Source of the DNA: an uncultured Oscillospiraceae bacterium
Lineage (GTDB): Bacteria; Bacillota; Clostridia; Oscillospirales; Oscillospiraceae
DNA length: 7,052 nucleotides
Direction of reading: 5' to 3'
NCBI GenBank assembly: GCA_947628975.1
Contig: CANRBW010000078.1
Span: 1-7,052 of the forward strand
Shown: piece by piece, positions 5,544 through 7,052 of the stretch
Numbering within the stretch: position 1 is the first letter of the stretch
How the letters are laid out: every line of letters begins with the position of its first letter
Program-made: the position numbers and the translations under genes
Notes under the pieces: model-generated
What the model saw: the letters and a program-made list of their open reading frames with translations, nothing else
What the model was told of the DNA's origin: nothing
Databases searched by the model: none

Positions 5544-6128
5544 TCACGCCGGGTCCGGGGCCAGGGTGATCCCCTCCTCCGGGGACATGGCGAGGATCCT
5601 GGCCAGGCTCTCCACCCGCACGCCCTGCCCGCGGAGGCGTTCCCCGCCGGGCTGGTAGGCCTTCTCCACCGCCACCCCGGCGCCCACCACCGCGGCCCCC
5701 GCCTGGCGGCAGAGATCCAGCAGGCCCATCATGGCGTTGCCGTTGGCCAGGAAGTCGTCCAGGAGCAGGACCCGGTCGGTGGGCAGAAGGTACTCCTTGG
5801 AACAGAGGATGGTGTAGACCTGGCCGTGGGTGTAGCTCTCCACCTGGGCGGTGTAGACGCTGCCGGCGATGTTCCGGGTGCGGCTCTTTTTGGCAAAGAG
5901 GACCGGGCAGCCGAAGACCTCCCCGGCGATGGCCGCGATGCCGATGCCGCTGGCCTCCAGGGTCAGGAGCTTGTTGACCCCCTGGTCCGCGAAGCGCCGC
6001 CGCCACTCCTCCCCCATGCGGCGGAACAGGGCGGGGTCCAGCTGGTGGTTCAAAAACCCGTCCACCTTCAGCACGTCCCCGGCGTAGACCTTGCCGTCGC
6101 GCAGGATGCGCTCTTCCAATTCTCTCAT
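5544..6128 (-). CDS. xpt: Xanthine phosphoribosyltransferase
   Basis: This cytoplasmic purine-salvage enzyme (194 residues, the usual length) converts xanthine and PRPP to XMP, which feeds GMP synthesis. It matches Bacillus-type Xpt along its length: KVDGFLNHQLDP at 21-32, LEASGIG around 58-64, the PRPP-binding motif VLLLDDFLANGNA at 120-132 (Asp124-Asp125), VEKAYQPGG at 154-162 and GYRVESLARI-like QGVRVESLARI at 168-178. ATG 6128 is preceded by GAGGAGG with a seven-base gap. Its first bases overlap the TGA of the upstream MATE gene (ATGA at 6128-6125), so the two are co-transcribed and probably translationally coupled. There is no room for a separate riboswitch directly before xpt. Any purine-sensing leader would have to lie upstream of the MATE gene, outside the window. 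The bidirectional hairpin at 5452-5503 ends the operon. Confidence 0.96.
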   Translation of the reverse strand: MRELEERILRDGKVYAGDVLKVDGFLNHQLDPALFRRMGEEWRRRFADQGVNKLLTLEASGIGIAAIAGEVFGCPVLFAKKSRTRNIAGSVYTAQVESYTHGQVYTILCSKEYLLPTDRVLLLDDFLANGNAMMGLLDLCRQAGAAVVGAGVAVEKAYQPGGERLRGQGVRVESLARILAMSPEEGITLAPDPA

Positions 6129-7052
6129 CGCTCTACCTCCTCACATGATGGTTCGGGCCCGGGAAAGGCCCGCCGTTCCCAGCGGCCGCTGTACCAGCGC
6201 CAGACGCACAACAGCCCCCGCAGGACCAGGTCGGCGGACATGGCGAGCCACACGCCGCTGAGGCCCAGGCCGACGCGGTAGACCAGCCAGGGGGACAGGG
6301 GGATGCGCACCCCCCACATACAGATCAGGCTCAGCGCCATGGGAAAGCGCACGTCCCGCGCCCCCCGCAGAGCCCCGGTGTAGATGATGGAGAGGGCGAA
6401 GAAGGGCTCGGCCACCGACACGATGCGGAGCATCCGCGCCGCCTCGTCCACCACGGCGGGGTCGGCGTTGAACAGGGAGGCCAGCGGGTGGGCGAAGAGG
6501 AAGAGGCAGATGGCCGTCCCCACGCAGATGGCCAGGCCCAGCCGGGCCGACAGGGCACCGTACTGCCGGGCCCGCTCCCTGTCCTGGGCCCCCACCGACT
6601 GGCCCACCATGGCGGTGGCCGCCGAGGCGATGCCGTAGGCGGGCAGGTAGCAAAGCCCCTCGGCGGTGACGGCTGCGGTGTTGGCGGCCAGGGCGGTGCC
6701 CGCGTCGATGGAGGCCACCACGCCGGTCATGGCCACCTGGCCGAGGTTCACCATGGACCGCTCCAGCGCGGAGGGGAGGCCCAGCCGCGCCGCCTGGGCG
6801 ATGATGGCCCGGTCGGGGCGGAAGCTCTCCCCCCGGTGGATGGCGTAGCGCCCCTGCCGCAGGGTGACCAGGAGGGTGGAGACCCCGGCGAAGACCCAGG
6901 CCAGCACCGACCCCAGGGCCGCCCCCGCCGCCCCCATCCCCGCGCCGGGGAGGGTGAGGCGCAGACCCAGCAGGACCGCCGGGCGGGTGGGGTAGATGAA
7001 GAAGAAGTTGAAGACCAGGTTGAGCAGGTTGGCCGCCGTGTTCAGCAGCATG
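6125..7052 (-). CDS. MATE-family efflux transporter (N-terminus outside the window)
   Basis: The C-terminal 308 or more residues of a polytopic membrane exporter of the MATE family are visible. These usually run to about 450 residues and expel cationic or aromatic compounds in exchange for Na+ or H+. The frame runs off the right edge. The ATG at 7051 is internal, since MLLNTAANLLNLVFNFFFIY is a mid-protein MATE segment. The second-lobe hallmarks are present: RLGLPSALERSMVNLGQ, then AANTAAVTAEGLCYLPAYG, then MVGQSVGAQDRERARQYG. Further hydrophobic segments follow (LGLAICVGTAICLFLFAHP, PFFALSIIYTGALRGARDV, LSGVWLAMSADLVLRGLL). The protein ends in a short charged tail at TGA 6127-6125. The stop overlaps the xpt start by four bases. 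The substrate is unknown. Coupling to a purine-salvage gene makes a purine-related substrate worth considering but does not prove it. Confidence 0.93.
   Translation of the reverse strand, partial: MLLNTAANLLNLVFNFFFIYPTRPAVLLGLRLTLPGAGMGAAGAALGSVLAWVFAGVSTLLVTLRQGRYAIHRGESFRPDRAIIAQAARLGLPSALERSMVNLGQVAMTGVVASIDAGTALAANTAAVTAEGLCYLPAYGIASAATAMVGQSVGAQDRERARQYGALSARLGLAICVGTAICLFLFAHPLASLFNADPAVVDEAARMLRIVSVAEPFFALSIIYTGALRGARDVRFPMALSLICMWGVRIPLSPWLVYRVGLGLSGVWLAMSADLVLRGLLCVWRWYSGRWERRAFPGPEPSCEEVER

Noticed and set aside
5503..6281. Open frames overlapping xpt on both strands (167 codons minus, 256 codons plus).
   Set aside because: They are frame shadows of xpt and the end of the MATE gene, with no family motif or credible start.

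Overview
The window is GC-rich, densely coded bacterial DNA. Three things point to a high-GC Clostridia lineage, most plausibly an Oscillospiraceae-type gut anaerobe (inference, no ribosomal marker present): strong GGAGG-type ribosome binding sites, vegetative TTGACA/TATAAT promoters, and a gene set of clostripain-type protease, COG4120-type ABC transporter, Bacillus-like xanthine phosphoribosyltransferase and MATE exporter. No mobile element, CRISPR array, integrase or phage gene is visible. The content reads as ordinary chromosome.

Layout. (1) Positions 2-1250, plus strand: the 3' end of an uncharacterised ABC importer operon. A truncated membrane permease overlaps its ATPase by 8 bases, and the operon closes with a strong hairpin terminator. 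(2) Positions 1379-2155, minus strand: tRNA-Arg(CCG) with its own near-consensus promoter and an abutting 17-bp terminator hairpin. Upstream of it is a complete O6-alkylguanine-DNA alkyltransferase (Ogt) gene with a GTG start. (3) Positions 2156-2271: a divergent promoter region between the Ogt gene and the next gene. (4) Positions 2206-5433, plus strand: a large membrane-anchored clostripain-family (C11) cysteine protease, then a small lipoprotein of unknown function. Each has its own promoter, and the two share an identical ten-base -35 region. (5) Positions 5452-5503: a bidirectional 18-bp terminator between convergent genes. (6) Positions 5544-7052, minus strand: a MATE-family exporter, cut by the window edge, whose stop overlaps the start of xpt in an ATGA junction. 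The two are therefore almost certainly co-transcribed and translationally coupled.

How the genes work together. The only firm functional units are the ABC permease/ATPase pair and the MATE-xpt pair. The protease and the lipoprotein are both predicted to act outside the membrane and may be co-expressed, but a shared function is inference. Nothing here is clearly a new system. The best second looks are the coupling of a multidrug-type exporter to purine salvage, the architecture of the anchored protease with its lipoprotein neighbour, and the repeat-bearing divergent promoter region.
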